Shown: in pieces, positions 45,494 to 57,543 of the stretch
How positions within the stretch are numbered: position 1 is the first letter of the stretch
Layout: the number at the start of each line of letters is the position of its first letter
NCBI GenBank assembly: GCA_019279435.1
Contig: JAAALK010000289.1
Location: forward strand, 26,094,603 to 26,158,602
Reading direction: 5' to 3'
Length of the DNA stretch: 64,000 nucleotides
Source: Zizania palustris
Taxonomy: Eukaryota > Streptophyta > Magnoliopsida > Poales > Poaceae
Notes under the pieces: generated by a model
The model's database searches: none
Seen by the model: the letters and a program-made list of their open reading frames with translations, nothing else
Told to the model about the DNA's origin: nothing
Program-made: the position numbers and the translations under genes

Positions 45494-46645
45494 GCATTTT
45501 TTATATGATTAATTGCTTTTACATTTACATGCTTTGTTATGCCATTGAAGTATTGTCTTTAATACTGTTGATTTCACTTGGCTTGTTTACATCTGATATT
45601 TGTCATGAGCATGGCTTTTATTTGTGAACATTTGAAAATGATCACTGCTTAGTCTAGAAACTAGCATGAATAGGTTGAGTGCTTTTGCTATCTTTTACAT
45701 ACTTGGTAGCTAGGTCCTTGTCACTTGGATGCTAATACGCAACTTGATCATTTCAAAAATATTGTGTTGAAATAAAAAAATGAAAATGAAATTAAAATGA
45801 TTGATATTCATATTGTTTTATGCTGTTATTGAAAAGATCCAGTTGGGTTTGCTTTGTCGCACTACTTTGTTTTGGACTGCTTACCATGGCACTTTGGTAT
45901 GAACTAGGACATTAAAGTGTATACCATGACCATTGCTTTAAGCTTCCGATGGTTTCAACCTAGGCTTAGCTTGGTCGGTTAACATAAGGTTGACATGCAA
46001 ATAACCCCTGGTACTACAATGAAAAATAAAAAATCAAAAGCTTGAATCAATTGCATATCAATTTGTTGAAGGTCCTTATAGAGGGATATGCTTATCTGGT
46101 TAGTATTTGATTAGCTTCCGCATTTCATGCCTTGCCATGTCTAGTATGCTAGTCTAAGTGGTGATGTTTTTATTTGCTAAAATTTTAAAATGCTTGCTCA
46201 TGCTTTTGTTTAGACAATATTCATCTGAGTGTTTCATTCAGTACTTTTAGACAATATTCAAGGCAAATGCTTGTTTGTACTGTAATTGGAATTGCTCAGG
46301 TTTTAGAAGCTTGCATTTATATTCTACTCTCACAACCATCTTTGCATCTTTTTATTATCTTGATGCTTGCATTGCTAAAGGGGGAGAGATGGTTTACATG
46401 AGAAATGGTTTATATGATGCTTTTGGATGATTGCTTTGTTAAGGGGGAGTAATGGCTTTCATGATGCATTGATGCTTTTGCCAAAGATGCTTTGCTATGC
46501 ATGATTTTTTGCCAAAGGGGGAGATCTTTTATCGAGTGACATTTCTCTGCTCTTTTTTGAGTTTTTTTGGTCACTTGTGCGCTAAACTTGAAACTTTCAT
46601 CATGTTTCTATTTGGGGTTGTCAATGCACTTATCAAGGAGGAGAT
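45494..46645 (+). other. D2 non-coding region with four PPT-like tracts
   Basis: Purine tracts AAAGGGGGAGAG (about 46378), AAGGGGGAG (about 46441), AAAGGGGGAG (about 46515) and AAGGAGGAGAT (46635-46645) lie in the last 270 bp before the LTR. The last one abuts TGTGAAACC. No coding frame is supported. Confidence 0.65.
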
Positions 46646-48415
46646 TGTGAAACCAAGTGAGGTCGCACTATGGTTTTTGTCTGTATGATGAGTGATTGAC
46701 AAGGTTGAGCAATTTGGAGTGGAGTAAGTGATGGTTTGATTGCATCAATGGGATCGATGTGTGGATATGGAGAGTGGTTTTCAAGGGGATCGGTGTGTGT
46801 CGTGTTTCATGTTTTGGCTTGTCTCATGTGTGTTGGGTGGAGATGCTAACCAACTATCAACGGTGGGTGATCAAGGGTCAAGTGTGGAGCTTGATGCCAT
46901 AGATCAAGGATGCCGGGTAAAGTTGGAGATGATCTCAGGAGTGCACGAGGAGATAGAGAAAGACATGGACAGACGGATGGTCAAGATAGCGTGATGGTCA
47001 AGTCAGCGAAAGGGAGGCCAGTGCAAGTATCAGGTGGCTCGAGGGGATGGAGAGCGGGAGAGACTTGCTAGCGGTCGTGTTCGCGGATTGGCATCACATG
47101 CCGGTGATCGGGGAGGCTTTGTCGGTTTTTGTTCAGAACTGTCGCATTAGAAAATGTTTTTAATTCCAGTAATTAGGATTTTATTTTTTCTGTTTTGTCA
47201 TCTAGATTAAGTGTAATCTTTTAGTATTTTTTGAAATTCTTAATTCTGAAAAAATATTAAAAGAATAGGGAAAATGATGTAATAAATTAGGAGTTTGCTT
47301 TAATGGATTTTTCAGAATTTGTAATTCTGAAAATTCATTATGGCAATTAGGTAAATACCTAGAACTTTTACCTTAATGGCATGTTGGTGATTTCTTTAAT
47401 GGGCTTGCCTATATACAGGACCCAAAGGCCTAGGGTTTAGGGGACTCTTTCAGCTGAACATTTTGGGGGCTACCAACCACAATTTCTATTTTGTTCTAGC
47501 CTTTTTGATGTTCTTAATTTCATGCTTATGGTTCATCATTCGGATCAAGCACAGAACAGCATGCAGGAGCTTCCAGCGTAGGTACTATTAATCCTTGTGT
47601 GATTCACTTTTGGAGCTGAGTTTTGAACTATTTTCATGTTGTTTTTGGACCTGAAAAGTTTCAAGGGTTCCATTTTTGAAGTTTGCAAAAGTTTTTGACC
47701 ACTTATGCATATATTTTGATGTCCAACAAAGTGCCTAAAAATTCTAAAAACTTCTAATTTCTACCAAGTTGTATTCTGTTTTCAGTATGGATTCAATCTT
47801 TGAGGCCATTTTGATCTGTTTTTGTTCTGTTTTTGGACCTGAGTTCTACATAACTCTTGTTTTCTATGTTACAAGGGTTCCATGTTTGAAGTTTGCAAAA
47901 GGTTCTGAACACAATTACATATAGTTTTTGGCTCATCTATATGCTATAAAAATTCTGGAAGGTGGTCATTTGCTGAAAATCTTGAAGGCTGAAAGTTGAA
48001 TCTAGAAACATTTTTATCCCTTCTTTTTCTTTCCCATCTTGCCGATCATGTGCTGCCGTATGCAGTGATGCTTTTCGCCATTAACAACTGCATGTATTGC
48101 CGAGCACATGTTCCACCAAGCCCATACTGAAATTGTTTTTTTATGGGAGTCTTTTGTATAGAACAGAAAAAGTTTCAGAGCTATTGTTAAAGTGCATTCT
48201 TTGTGTGTGCAAATTCTGTGTTGGTGATCTCTCAATCTATCATTTGACATAATATCAGATAGGAGGGTGATAGCATCTGTTTTTATCGGAGTCTTTACTA
48301 CATCTGCTTCGTTGTTCATTTAGAGGTGCGTTGGGTGATTTGAAAAGGCCATCATATTCGCAAGAATTTGTCAATGCGCCTATTCACCCCCTCTAGTCGC
48401 CATTCTGATCCCACA
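46646..48415 (+). repeat. D2 3' LTR
   Basis: 1770 bp, TGTGAAACCAAGTGAGG to GATCCCACA. About 250 bp shorter than the D1 LTR through internal deletions. The next bases are GGGCT (48416-48420), not GTCGT, so no target duplication links the two outer ends of the D block. Confidence 0.85.
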
Positions 48416-48429
48416 GGGCTCAAGGCCGA

Positions 48430-49441
48430 TGTTGACGCTAAAACCTATCGGTTAAAGTACCAACTCACTGATGTTGATTCGACAATCCAAAAGTGTGTGG
48501 ATACTTGGATATAACCCCTAGGCATAACACGACGCCGATGTCGCGTTCCGACGACCCTTGATAGTGACAATGGAAATAAATGGAGTCACCCGACAATTAA
48601 ACACTAATAAATATTATTCAATTAACCAGATTATAGATGAAAATACCCAACCGGCCAAATTAGGGCCAGTTGGACCGAAGCCTAGTTGGCGGTCAGACCA
48701 ACCATGGTAAACTGGTCAGACCGATGCTAGATCACCGGTCAGACCGGCGATACAAGGGTCTGGCCGAAGGAGGGGATCCTGCATGATTTGCGAAGGGGTG
48801 GCAAAAGGGGTCTTCGGCCCTTAGCCTTCGGTCGGTCGGACCGAAGGGTATCCTCTGGTCGGATCGGGCTGGTGCGGTGGCTCCGAAAGGGGCTCCGGCG
48901 TCGGTGCGAAGTGATCTCGAAGCCCCTTGCGAAGCCCGGTCAGACCGGCCGCACACCATCGGTCTGACCGGTGTGTTTCGGCAACGGCGTGACGAGGCAT
49001 GCCGACTCGTCAGATGACGGCCCGACACGGTGCGGTCTGACCGGCCCTAGACCATCGGTCAAACCGACAATCAGAGGCGGCTGGCTCCTTGCTTCACCAG
49101 CGATGACTCCAACGAAGATGCTTCGATGTAGGGTTTCTAGATGAAGAAGGGGAAGATGAAAATACTGCAAAACACCATAAGATCAAGAGCAATTCGGTCA
49201 AGAGACCTAATTACTGATAAAAACCAATAAAACGATAAAAATATGTTACGTCGATTAAACGGGTGATTCACAAGTGAATCAAAGGGGCTTACCATGATTA
49301 TGACATGGCAGACGGAGAGTTTACAGCGCAAACTCACAAAGATGTACGTACTAAGCTAATCCTAGGGCAATGAAAGTAGATTGAAAGTAAAGACGATTGA
49401 AGGTAAAATAATAGATTGGATCTGTTAGGGTTTCGGGGGAG
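48430..49441 (-). repeat. Family C-like LTR fragment, minus orientation
   Basis: On the plus strand starts TGTTGACGCTAAAACC and resembles the 3' half of the C LTR (dispersed matches such as CACGACGCCGATGTCGCGTT, CCAAAAGTGTGTGGATAC). It is a distinct subfamily, rich in the palindromic motif CCGGTCAGACCGG (48710-49060). It stops near 49441, where the same LTR type continues in the opposite direction. Left of it, 48416-48429 is a 14-bp scrap of unknown origin. Confidence 0.65.
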
Positions 49442-50345
49442 TGAATCATTCATTAATCTACGTAATAGATTGATATCACCTTGTTGGCTCGCTTGTGAAC
49501 CATCCGTTAATCTATGTAACAGATTGCTACCTTCGTTTTGTATATTGCAACACTTGTAATTCGGTTTCCAGGCCAAATTGGCACTTGACCTTCATTTGCT
49601 GTAGGTTTCACATTCGGAGCCCCCTCCGCCGAAGGTTACAGGAGCTAGGAAGTTGGTTTTGGAGGCCGCTAGAGCACCCTTCGGCAAGTCCCACGTCATC
49701 TGACCGTGCTAGATTCACCACGCTGCTGTCGGTATAGTCATGTCCCACGCACCGGAGCCACTTCGTATTTGAGGTCGCTTCGCGCTATAGTCACGCCAGA
49801 GCCTGCTCCGCATCGAACTTCGTCATATCGGAACACTCCGCACCGGACTTCGTCAATCTAGTGCTTCGCATCAAACTTCATCGCGCCAGTGCTCTGCACC
49901 GGTTTCATTGTGCTAGCACTCTGCATTGGATTTTGTCATCTCAGAGGCTTCGCACCGAACCCTATCATTCAGAGGCAATTTCGCGTCACGATCTTTTCAG
50001 AGCCCGTCTTCGGCTAGATCGATCCGGACTCCGAAGACTACCTTCGGTGCACCATTCACACCAGACACCGAAGGACCCCCTTCAGTGACCCTTCGCACGG
50101 TATACTCCGGACCAATCTGGCTTCATTTAGCAAATTGGTTTATCTTAGCTTATCTATATATTTCGGTTAATTGGATTATTTCTTTGAGATCTAATTACCT
50201 AGCGACTCCATCCCCCTTGCCACTGTTAAGGTAGTCGGAACGTGTCGTCAGTGTATTGTTACGCTTGGGTTCATCCCTAAATATCCACACGCTTTTGGAT
50301 CATCGAACTGACCCAAGTTCGGGGGCATGTTTTCATGTCAACAAC
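49442..50345 (+). repeat. Family C LTR fragment, plus orientation
   Basis: Matches C1 and H LTRs from their middle (CACCTTGTTGGCTCG, GTAACAGATTGCTACC) to the end CATGTCAACA at 50345. No primer-binding site follows, so this is a 3' or solo LTR end. The flanking ACGGA (50346-50350) would be its target duplication in the LTR of chromovirus G. Confidence 0.75.
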
Positions 50346-50994
50346 GGATATTAAGAGACGTAACGCGAGGGGATCTGAGGGGGATCGTGTGCTGGCATGA
50401 CGGGGAGTAATTTCCCGACGTTAAACCGAGCTCGGGCCCATGGCGGAGGCGAAATGATGAGTTAGGACTGGAGATCTTAGGGGCATGAGGGCTCGGGGAA
50501 GATAGAACCTGATAGGTGGGCTCCACCGGTCAACGACGGGTGATGGGGCGAGGTCCAACGGTCAGCGCCGACAGGCGAGCCATGGCACGTGCGGAGAGAA
50601 GTAGAGGGGGCTGAAAAGTGGGCTAAGAGCACCGACAGGCGGGGTCCACACGTCAGTGAGGGGATCACGGGGTGAACGGGCTGGGCCAGTTGGAGATAGA
50701 GAAAGGGAGGGGGCCAATACTGTTTAAAATGCATTTCTGAATAAAAATAATAGCTGAAATTAGCTTAAAAATAATGGGCTACTTGCAAGGGTTCTAAAAA
50801 TTTGTAAAAATTCTCAAAAATATATCTTGGTCTTAAGATCATAATATAATTTTCTCAGACCTTGGTTTGGACTATTTCTCTGGATATTTATTTATTTGGA
50901 CATTTTTCAGCTTTTAGAGAAAATCAAAAATAATCTTTTTCCAAAAAGAATATTTAAAAAATTTATTTTACCTTTGAAATTTTGGGCTGTTACA
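50346..50994 (-). repeat. Chromovirus G 3' LTR, first part
   Basis: On the minus strand begins TGTAACAGCCCAAAATTTC at 50994, right after the purine-rich AGAGGGATAGGTT, a typical start of Tekay/Del-type chromovirus LTRs. The rest is cut by the family C LTR at 50345. Confidence 0.7.
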
Positions 50995-50999
50995 AACCT

Positions 51000-53900
51000 A
51001 TCCCTCTTACAGAGAATCTCATCCTCGAGATTCGGAAAGCTCCTAGAATAGCTCAGGTTATTGGGCTTTCAGGTCTTCCTCTTTTCCCATGTGGCCTCTT
51101 GGACGGGGTGGTTACTCCATTGAACCTTGCAGAAATGGACCACTCGATTCCTAGTCACTCTTTCCTTGACCTCTAGGATCTGGATGGGATTTTTGATATA
51201 GGTTAGGTCTCCTTCGATGTAGAGTTGCTGAAGATCTACTCGTTTGATGGGTACCCATAGACACTTCTTCAACTGAAGACGTGAAATACATCATGTACTC
51301 GGGCTAACGAGGGTGGTAACTCCAGTTGATATGCCATTTCTCCTCGCTGACAGAGGATCGAAAAGGGACCCACATAACGGGGAGCTAACTTTCCCTTCAT
51401 GTTGAACCTCTGAGTGCCTTGGAGGGGAGTGACTCGATGATAGGCATAGTCTCCTTACTCGAATGCCAAATCTCTGCGTTGATTGTCGGCATACTCTTTT
51501 GGCGGGACTATGCTATACTTAACCAGTCTCTGATAATCTTGACTTTTACTTCGGCCTCTCGCAGAATGTCCATTCCGAACAGCTGAGATTCACCAGTCTG
51601 ATCCCTTAGTAGCAGTGTTCGACACTTACGTCCATACAATGCCTCGAAAGGGGATATCTATAAACTTACTTGATAGTTGTTATTGTAGGAGAATTCTGCA
51701 TAGGGAAAGCTCTTGTCCCACATTCTGCCAAAATCTATGGTGCATGATCTGAGCATGTCTTCTAGTATCTGATTCACCCTTTTAATATAGCCATCGGTCT
51801 GTGGGTGGTATGTCGTACTAAAGTTCAATCGAGTACCGAGCTCTTCCTAAAGATTTTTCCAAAACTTGGAGGTGAACTTGTTACCTTGATCATTTACTAT
51901 CTTCTTTGGGACTCCGTGTAAACACACGATCTAGGCCATGTATAATTCCGCTAGCTTTGGGCCACTATAAGTCATCTTGACGGGGATGAAGTGAGCTACC
52001 TTGGTGAGCTGATCAATGATCATCCAAAAGGAGTCATATTTGTCTTGGGTTCTGGGTAGTCCAGTGATGAAGTCCATTCCTACCTCTTTTTACTTCCATT
52101 CGGGGACCTTGAGGGGATGCAATAAAACGACAAGTCTCTGGTGCTCTGCCTTGACTCGCTGACAAGTATCACATCAGGATACATATTCAGCGATTTCCCT
52201 CTTCATACTGACCCACCAGTACTTCTTCAAGTCCTGGTACATTTTAGTACTCCCCGGATGTATGAAGTACAGGGTCTCATGGGCTTCCTTGAGGATAAGG
52301 ACCTTTAGCTCTGGCTTGTTGGGCACACACAGCCGGTTTCCAAACCATATAGCGCTGACTTCATCTTCGGAGAAGCCTGGGGCTTTTCCCTTCCTCATAT
52401 TCTTCTGGATATCTACTATGTTGGGGTCTTCTTTCTATGCTTTGCGTATTTGGTCCATTAAGATAGGACTTGCCTCTAGGATGGCAAGGTATTCTCTGGT
52501 AGTGATTCCTACGTTCAACCTTTCCATTTTTTGGTATAGTAGAGGGGCTTGATCTCGTATCGTGATGGCATTGCAGTATCCCTTACAAACTTAAAGCATC
52601 GGCCACCACGTTTGCCTTGCCTGGATGGTAGTGGATGCCTAAGTCATAATCCTTGATTAATTCTAACCATCTTCTTTGTCTGAGGTTTAGGTCGGGCTAG
52701 GTGAATATATAATTGAGGCTCTTGTGGTCGGTGAAAACTTCACATCTATTACCGATAAGATAATGCATCCATATCTTCACCGCATGGACTACTGCTGCCA
52801 ATTCTAAGTCATGCGTGGGGTAGTTCAGCTCATGCGGTCTCAATTGCTGAGAGGCGTATGATACCACTTTCCTTTCTTGCATGAGAACACACCCTAGTCC
52901 ATCACGAGAGGCATTGCAGTAGACATGGAAGTCTTTTCGGATGTGCGATGGAGTCAACACCGGGGTTGATACAATCTTCTTCTTGAGGGTCTAGAAGCTT
53001 TCTTCACAGGATGGACTCGATTCGAACTTTACTTCCTTCTGTAGCAATCTCATCATGGGCTTGGCGATCTTGGAAAAAAAATCGATGAATCGTCGGTAAT
53101 ATCCGCCAGTCCTAGAAAAATCCAGATCTCCGATATGTTCTTGGGCTGCAACTAGTTTGTTACTGCTTCCACAGTAGTAAGATCCACTGCTATCCCTCCA
53201 GCAGATATGACATGCCCTAGGAATTTCACTTTGGAGGACCAGAATTCACACTTGCTATACTTGTAATATAACTGATGCTCCTGTAACTTTCCCAAAGTCA
53301 AACGGAGATTGGTTTCATGCTCTTCCTTGTTCTTAGAGTAGATGAGGATGTCGTCAATGAATAATATGATGAATTTGTCCAAGAATTCCATGAAGATGTT
53401 GTTCATCATATTCATGAAGAATGCAGCGGCATTCGTGAGTCCGAACGACATCACTGTATACTCATATAAGCCATATCGGGATGTGAATGCGGTCTTAGGG
53501 ATGTCCTCCTCTCTGATCCTGACCTGATGGTAGCCTGATCGGAGGTCGATCTTGGAGAAGACTGAGGATCCCTTGAGTTGATCGAACAGGTCATCGATCC
53601 ATGGTAAAGGGTACTTGTTCTTGATGGTTACATCATTCAAAGCCCTATAGTCCATACACATCCTCTTTGTATTACACTTCTTCATGGCGAATATGACCGG
53701 TGCACCCCAAGGTGAGGTACTCGGTCAGATATATCCCTTCTGCTCGAGCTCTTCAATGTCACTTTTTACTTTGGCTATCTCGTTTGCGAACATCCGATAC
53801 GGTCGCTTGGAGATGGGCGTGGTTCCTGGGACGAGGTCGATCATGAATTCAATGTCCCTCTTGGGTAGAATTCCTAGTAGTTCCTCTGGAAAGATGTCCG

Positions 53901-54145
53901 CATATTCTCGGACCACAGGTACTTCTTCTATTGCCATCTAGTGGAGGGAAGTTCTTCTCAAACCCTGGGTGACCATCTTAAAGGTGACGATGATTCCTTC
54001 CTCGCTGGTTATGGTGACTGACTTTTCGGCACAGTCTATCATTCCCTTCTGCTTCATCAACCAGTCCATACCGAGGATGAGGTCTAGGCCCTTGCAATCT
54101 ATAAGGATTAGGTCGGCCCAAAATAATACCCCTTCGATCTCTATC
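51000..54145 (-). pseudogene. Chromovirus G pol: RT, RNase H, integrase, chromodomain (decayed)
   Basis: Minus strand. The protease C-terminal region (LILGMDWLMKQKG, near 54080) precedes reverse transcriptase (53937-53152; [29 protein letters not shown]-type [11 protein letters not shown], catalytic FIDD near 53356). RNase H (52960-52697) has [13 protein letters not shown] and [15 protein letters not shown]. The integrase zinc-binding region (HETLYFIHPG to CDTC, about 52290-52165) is followed by the core (GMDFITGLPRT, VNDQGNKF, HPQTDGYIKRVN). A C-terminal chromodomain spans 51272-51065 (VEGDLTYIKNPIQIL-like, VQWSNHPVQEATWE). The chromodomain directs integration to modified chromatin. The combination with an RT of this type places G in the Tekay/Del chromoviruses. 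Many stops (for example near 52172, 52100, 51660) and frameshifts show it is dead. Confidence 0.85.
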
Positions 54146-54150
54146 CTTGT

Positions 54151-56153
54151 TGTTGGACCAAAAAGGGCGACTAGAGGGGGGTGAATGAGAGCTTTTAAAA
54201 TTTCAGGCTAAAATAGCCTTCTGTTTTCAAAATAGTGTCCTACAGAACAGGCTTCGAATACACCCTTCAGAGGTCGGGTTCGGAGGTATTCTACAGCTTC
54301 GGAGCCCGACTTCATAAAGAGTAAAAGTTTGAAATCAAGAAGACTTCGCTCTCACCAACAAACCCCAAAACACTTCTGCTAAGATAGTGTAGGCTCCTCA
54401 CACTAGGTGCCTTTGAACAGGCTTCACACTTTACACTTCACAGGAGTAAGTTTCCCTACGTGGGCTTCTAACAGATACTCAGCACTAGCAACTGGTACTA
54501 AGATTCGCATTTCGAAGGGGAGACAGAAGACTGAATAAATTGCGCTGAGGACCTCGACACAGGAAGGAAAACAGGCTTTGATCCTAGCTTTGTTTAGTGC
54601 CTCGCTAGTAATCAGAGAGGGCTTGCCTCTAGTTTTCATAGAGCGAACTCACACTGAGAGATACACACACATCACACAAACGGAACACTAAAATACTTCT
54701 CTAGAAAAGAAACAGAGCAAAACTCTGGCTTGAACAGTACGAAGTGAAGCACAGAGAAATCAATACATGCAGTGCAAAATAGGGATACAAGTTCAAGCAA
54801 CAAATGAAGAACAAAATGAAAATTTCATTGCAAGAACAGGGAACACAAAAAGGCTCACAAGACTGAGTACATGGATGTGACAGCTAGCTCTAGTGTTCTA
54901 AAAATGGTGGCTCAAAGTGTCGCCTAGACCTAGCCAGCCTTATCTATTTATAGGCACTATTCAGCCCCGTGAATATACTACTCTACCCCTAGAGTTTACA
55001 CTGTTTTTGTTTGAACAAGACAAGGGGGTACAGATGGTAGTCTATTTTTTGGAGGCTTCTTTTGTCATCTTAGCAGAGGAGACAACATCAACTTTTGCAA
55101 AGTATAAACAATCAGCCTTTGCACATTTGGAGTCTTTTAAAGCCCCCTTCGCATACGAGGTGTGTAGTAGCTTCGGTGGCAAGCCTGAACCCATAGGCCT
55201 TCGCTTTACCAAAGTCAGCCTTCGATACAGTGATGGTTTTGAGCCGATGCCCTCAAAGCTCTTGAGCCTTCACACCATCACCTATGTACTGGACCACCAC
55301 AGCTTCGCAGCTACTCCCAGCTCAAACTTCGTCAGTCCGTGTACCAAAGCCATGCATGGCCGAAGTGCCTCAGGTCAACCACACTCTGAAGCCCCACCTT
55401 TGGAGTACCTTCGCCACCTTCTGAAGCAGATCCATAAGCACCCCTTCGCACTGTTTCAGCCCCGAGCACACTCTACGAAGACCCTTATCCGGACCATGCC
55501 TTCGATGCACCTTGACTTCTAAGACCTTTGTCGGGTATCCCTTCGAGTGCCTCCATCCGAAGCACACTTCGAATGCCTTGCCTCAATGATGAGGACTTCA
55601 TCCACCATACTCCAAAGTCACTCCTTCCGGAGCACCCATCGAAGTGCCTCGCCTCTGAGGACTTTGCCTCGGGGTACCTTCAGCCGGATCAACCCTCCGC
55701 ACTCTCTGCTTTCGCCTGGCGCACCTTGACCCGAGGACCAAACTCAACCCTACACGGCCTTCGTGACCGAGCTCCCCGCTCACCTAGAACCAAGCCTACC
55801 GCTTGATCTAGGTTCACTCGATGCGAACCGTCTGTCGCCTCCGACGCCACCTGCGCACCACTGACAAGTAGACAAGTGTTCCCAGTACCACGAAGACCTC
55901 TCCATTAAGCAACCTTTAGTACATATTCCGGTGTACCGCCCAAAGTACCATGCCCTTCGGTATCACCAAGTCATCATGCTCTACCGGACCCCTTTGACAG
56001 ACACACTCTACTGCACAGTTGCAGCCAACTAATTCCGCACCCTTCGGAAAATACCTCCGAACCCCTTCGAAGGGACCCCTTCGCCCAGAAGGAATCTTGT
56101 CAATCACTCATCACAAACTTGAAACCAAGGCACATTTCCACTTGGTTTCTCAC
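54151..56153 (-). mobile_element. Solo LTR S of a SIRE-like copia element, minus orientation
   Basis: 2003 bp with perfect 5-bp duplications CTTGT at 54146-54150 and 56154-56158. On the minus strand it begins TGAGAAACCAAGTGG at 56153 and ends TTGGTCCAACA at 54151. The tail has the CCCCCTCTAGTCGCC signature seen in D, E and F. TATA box CCTATAAATAG near 54950. No internal region or second LTR is present, so it arose by LTR-LTR recombination. It splits the protease region of G. It is the same family as the E 5' LTR (60177-62154). Confidence 0.92.
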
Positions 56154-56158
56154 TTGTC

Positions 56159-57543
56159 CTTGGGCTAAACAAGGTGGCTAGATTTTGGTTGCCGAGGGTG
56201 GCAATTACCAATGGTTTGGGTAGTTGGAGTACTTCTAGTCCATTATTTATCATAAAGTTTTTGGATATAAAAGAGTGGGTTGCTCCTGAGTCGACTAAGA
56301 TTACTACGGGTATGGATTTTGTATTAAACATACTGAGAATGACTTCTAGAGCCTCCTAGGCTTCTTCTATGGTGACGTGGTTGACATGGGCACAGATTGT
56401 CATATTGGGAGCAGCTCCTTGGGGTTGCTTGGGGTGAGGACACTGATGGGAGTAGTGCCCTTCCTTACGGTAGTTAAAGCATACAACTGGCTTGCCATTC
56501 TGGTCCCTCAGAGTGTTGACCTTGGCGACCAATGCTAGTGGATCTGATGGAGTAGGTGGAGCCGGGCGGGGGTTTCTAGTGCTCAAACTGCCAGAGTTGT
56601 ACTGCGGCCTAAAGGTGTGGCGAGGGTGATTTCTCGGCGCATGGGCCGGAGGAGTGAAGCGGGGTCTCTAAAGGATCCCCTGGTTTTGTCTGAAGGCTAT
56701 CATCTTCCTCTTTTTAAAGTCTAGCTGGTTTTCCTCAGTTTCCTAGACGGTAGCCTTGTTCACTAACTGTTGAAAGTTGGCATAGTCCATCGCAACAAGC
56801 TGGACGGATAGTTCATCCTTTAGTCCCCGGAGGAACTTAGCCTGACGGTTGGTGTCGGTGAGGACTTCTTTTGGCGCATAACAGGCCAGGCGGTTGAACT
56901 CGTGGAGATACTCCATGACTAACTTGCCTCCCTGCTGCAAGTCATGGAATTCTTGTAGCTTCTAGGTCACGACTCTAGCAGGAACGTGGGTGCTCGGAAG
57001 GCGATGGAGAATTCTGCTCAAGTGACTATGTGAGCCTCGGACTGGGACTCGCGGTAGTTTTCCCACCACTCACCAGTCGGACCCTGGAGATGGTGGGCTG
57101 CGAATGCCACTCACTCTGTGTCAGATCAAGGGAGGAGATCCAACTTCTTTCCCATGGTCCTCAACCAATCCCCTGCCTCCATCGGGTTGGTCGTGCTCGA
57201 GAATATGGGACGTCTTACGTGTAGGAACTCTAAAAGTTGGGTGGTGGGGGCTGATGCGGGGCTTGAGGGCATGGAGGTAGCTCCAAGTGGTGTTGCTACT
57301 GCAGATGATTTATCATAGCCTTTCATGCATATGGGCTTGCTGTTGTTGCATCTGAGCCAACAGAACGGTGATGAGTTGGTTCCTGTTGGCTATCATCTCG
57401 GCTAGTGTAGGGATGTTGGCGGTGGGTGCCCCGGTCTGATGTTGCCCTGGAACTTCTCCATTTGGTACTGTGTGGCTTGGCATGTTGGAGGTGGTGGATG
57501 GGTTCTGGTCATTAGCCATTCTGAGGGTGATAATACCCCCCAA
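56159..57543 (-). pseudogene. Chromovirus G gag and protease N-terminal part (decayed)
   Basis: Minus strand. Gag starts near 57519 (MANDQNPSTTSN); the capsid-like retrotransposon gag domain spans about 57230-56760 (PTTQLLEFLHVRRPIFS, GPTGEWWENYRES, EYLHEFNRLACYAP, KFLRGLKDELSVQL). A zinc knuckle near 56490 reads CFNYRKEGHYSHQC, with Tyr in place of the second Cys. The protease active-site triad follows (VDSGATHSFIS, near 56290) and the frame reaches the solo LTR at 56158. Stops near 57313, 57125 and 57075 and frame changes interrupt gag. The neighbour at lower coordinates is the pol of the same element. Confidence 0.82.

Larger units (their letters stand above)
44268..48415 (+). mobile_element. 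Copia D2: right half of a gag-only SIRE-like element, plus strand
   Basis: Begins in the gag coiled coil, at the place equivalent to D1 about 42680, and continues through the gag C-terminus, a non-coding region and a full 3' LTR. Together with D1 it makes a head-to-head inverted repeat with arms of about 4.2-4.4 kb. Its own 5' LTR, PBS and gag N-terminus are missing. Confidence 0.85.

Noticed and set aside
48640..49080. Repeated CCGGTCAGACCGG motifs as a regulatory operator array
   Set aside because: They lie inside a decayed LTR fragment, are irregular, and probably reflect LTR subfamily composition.
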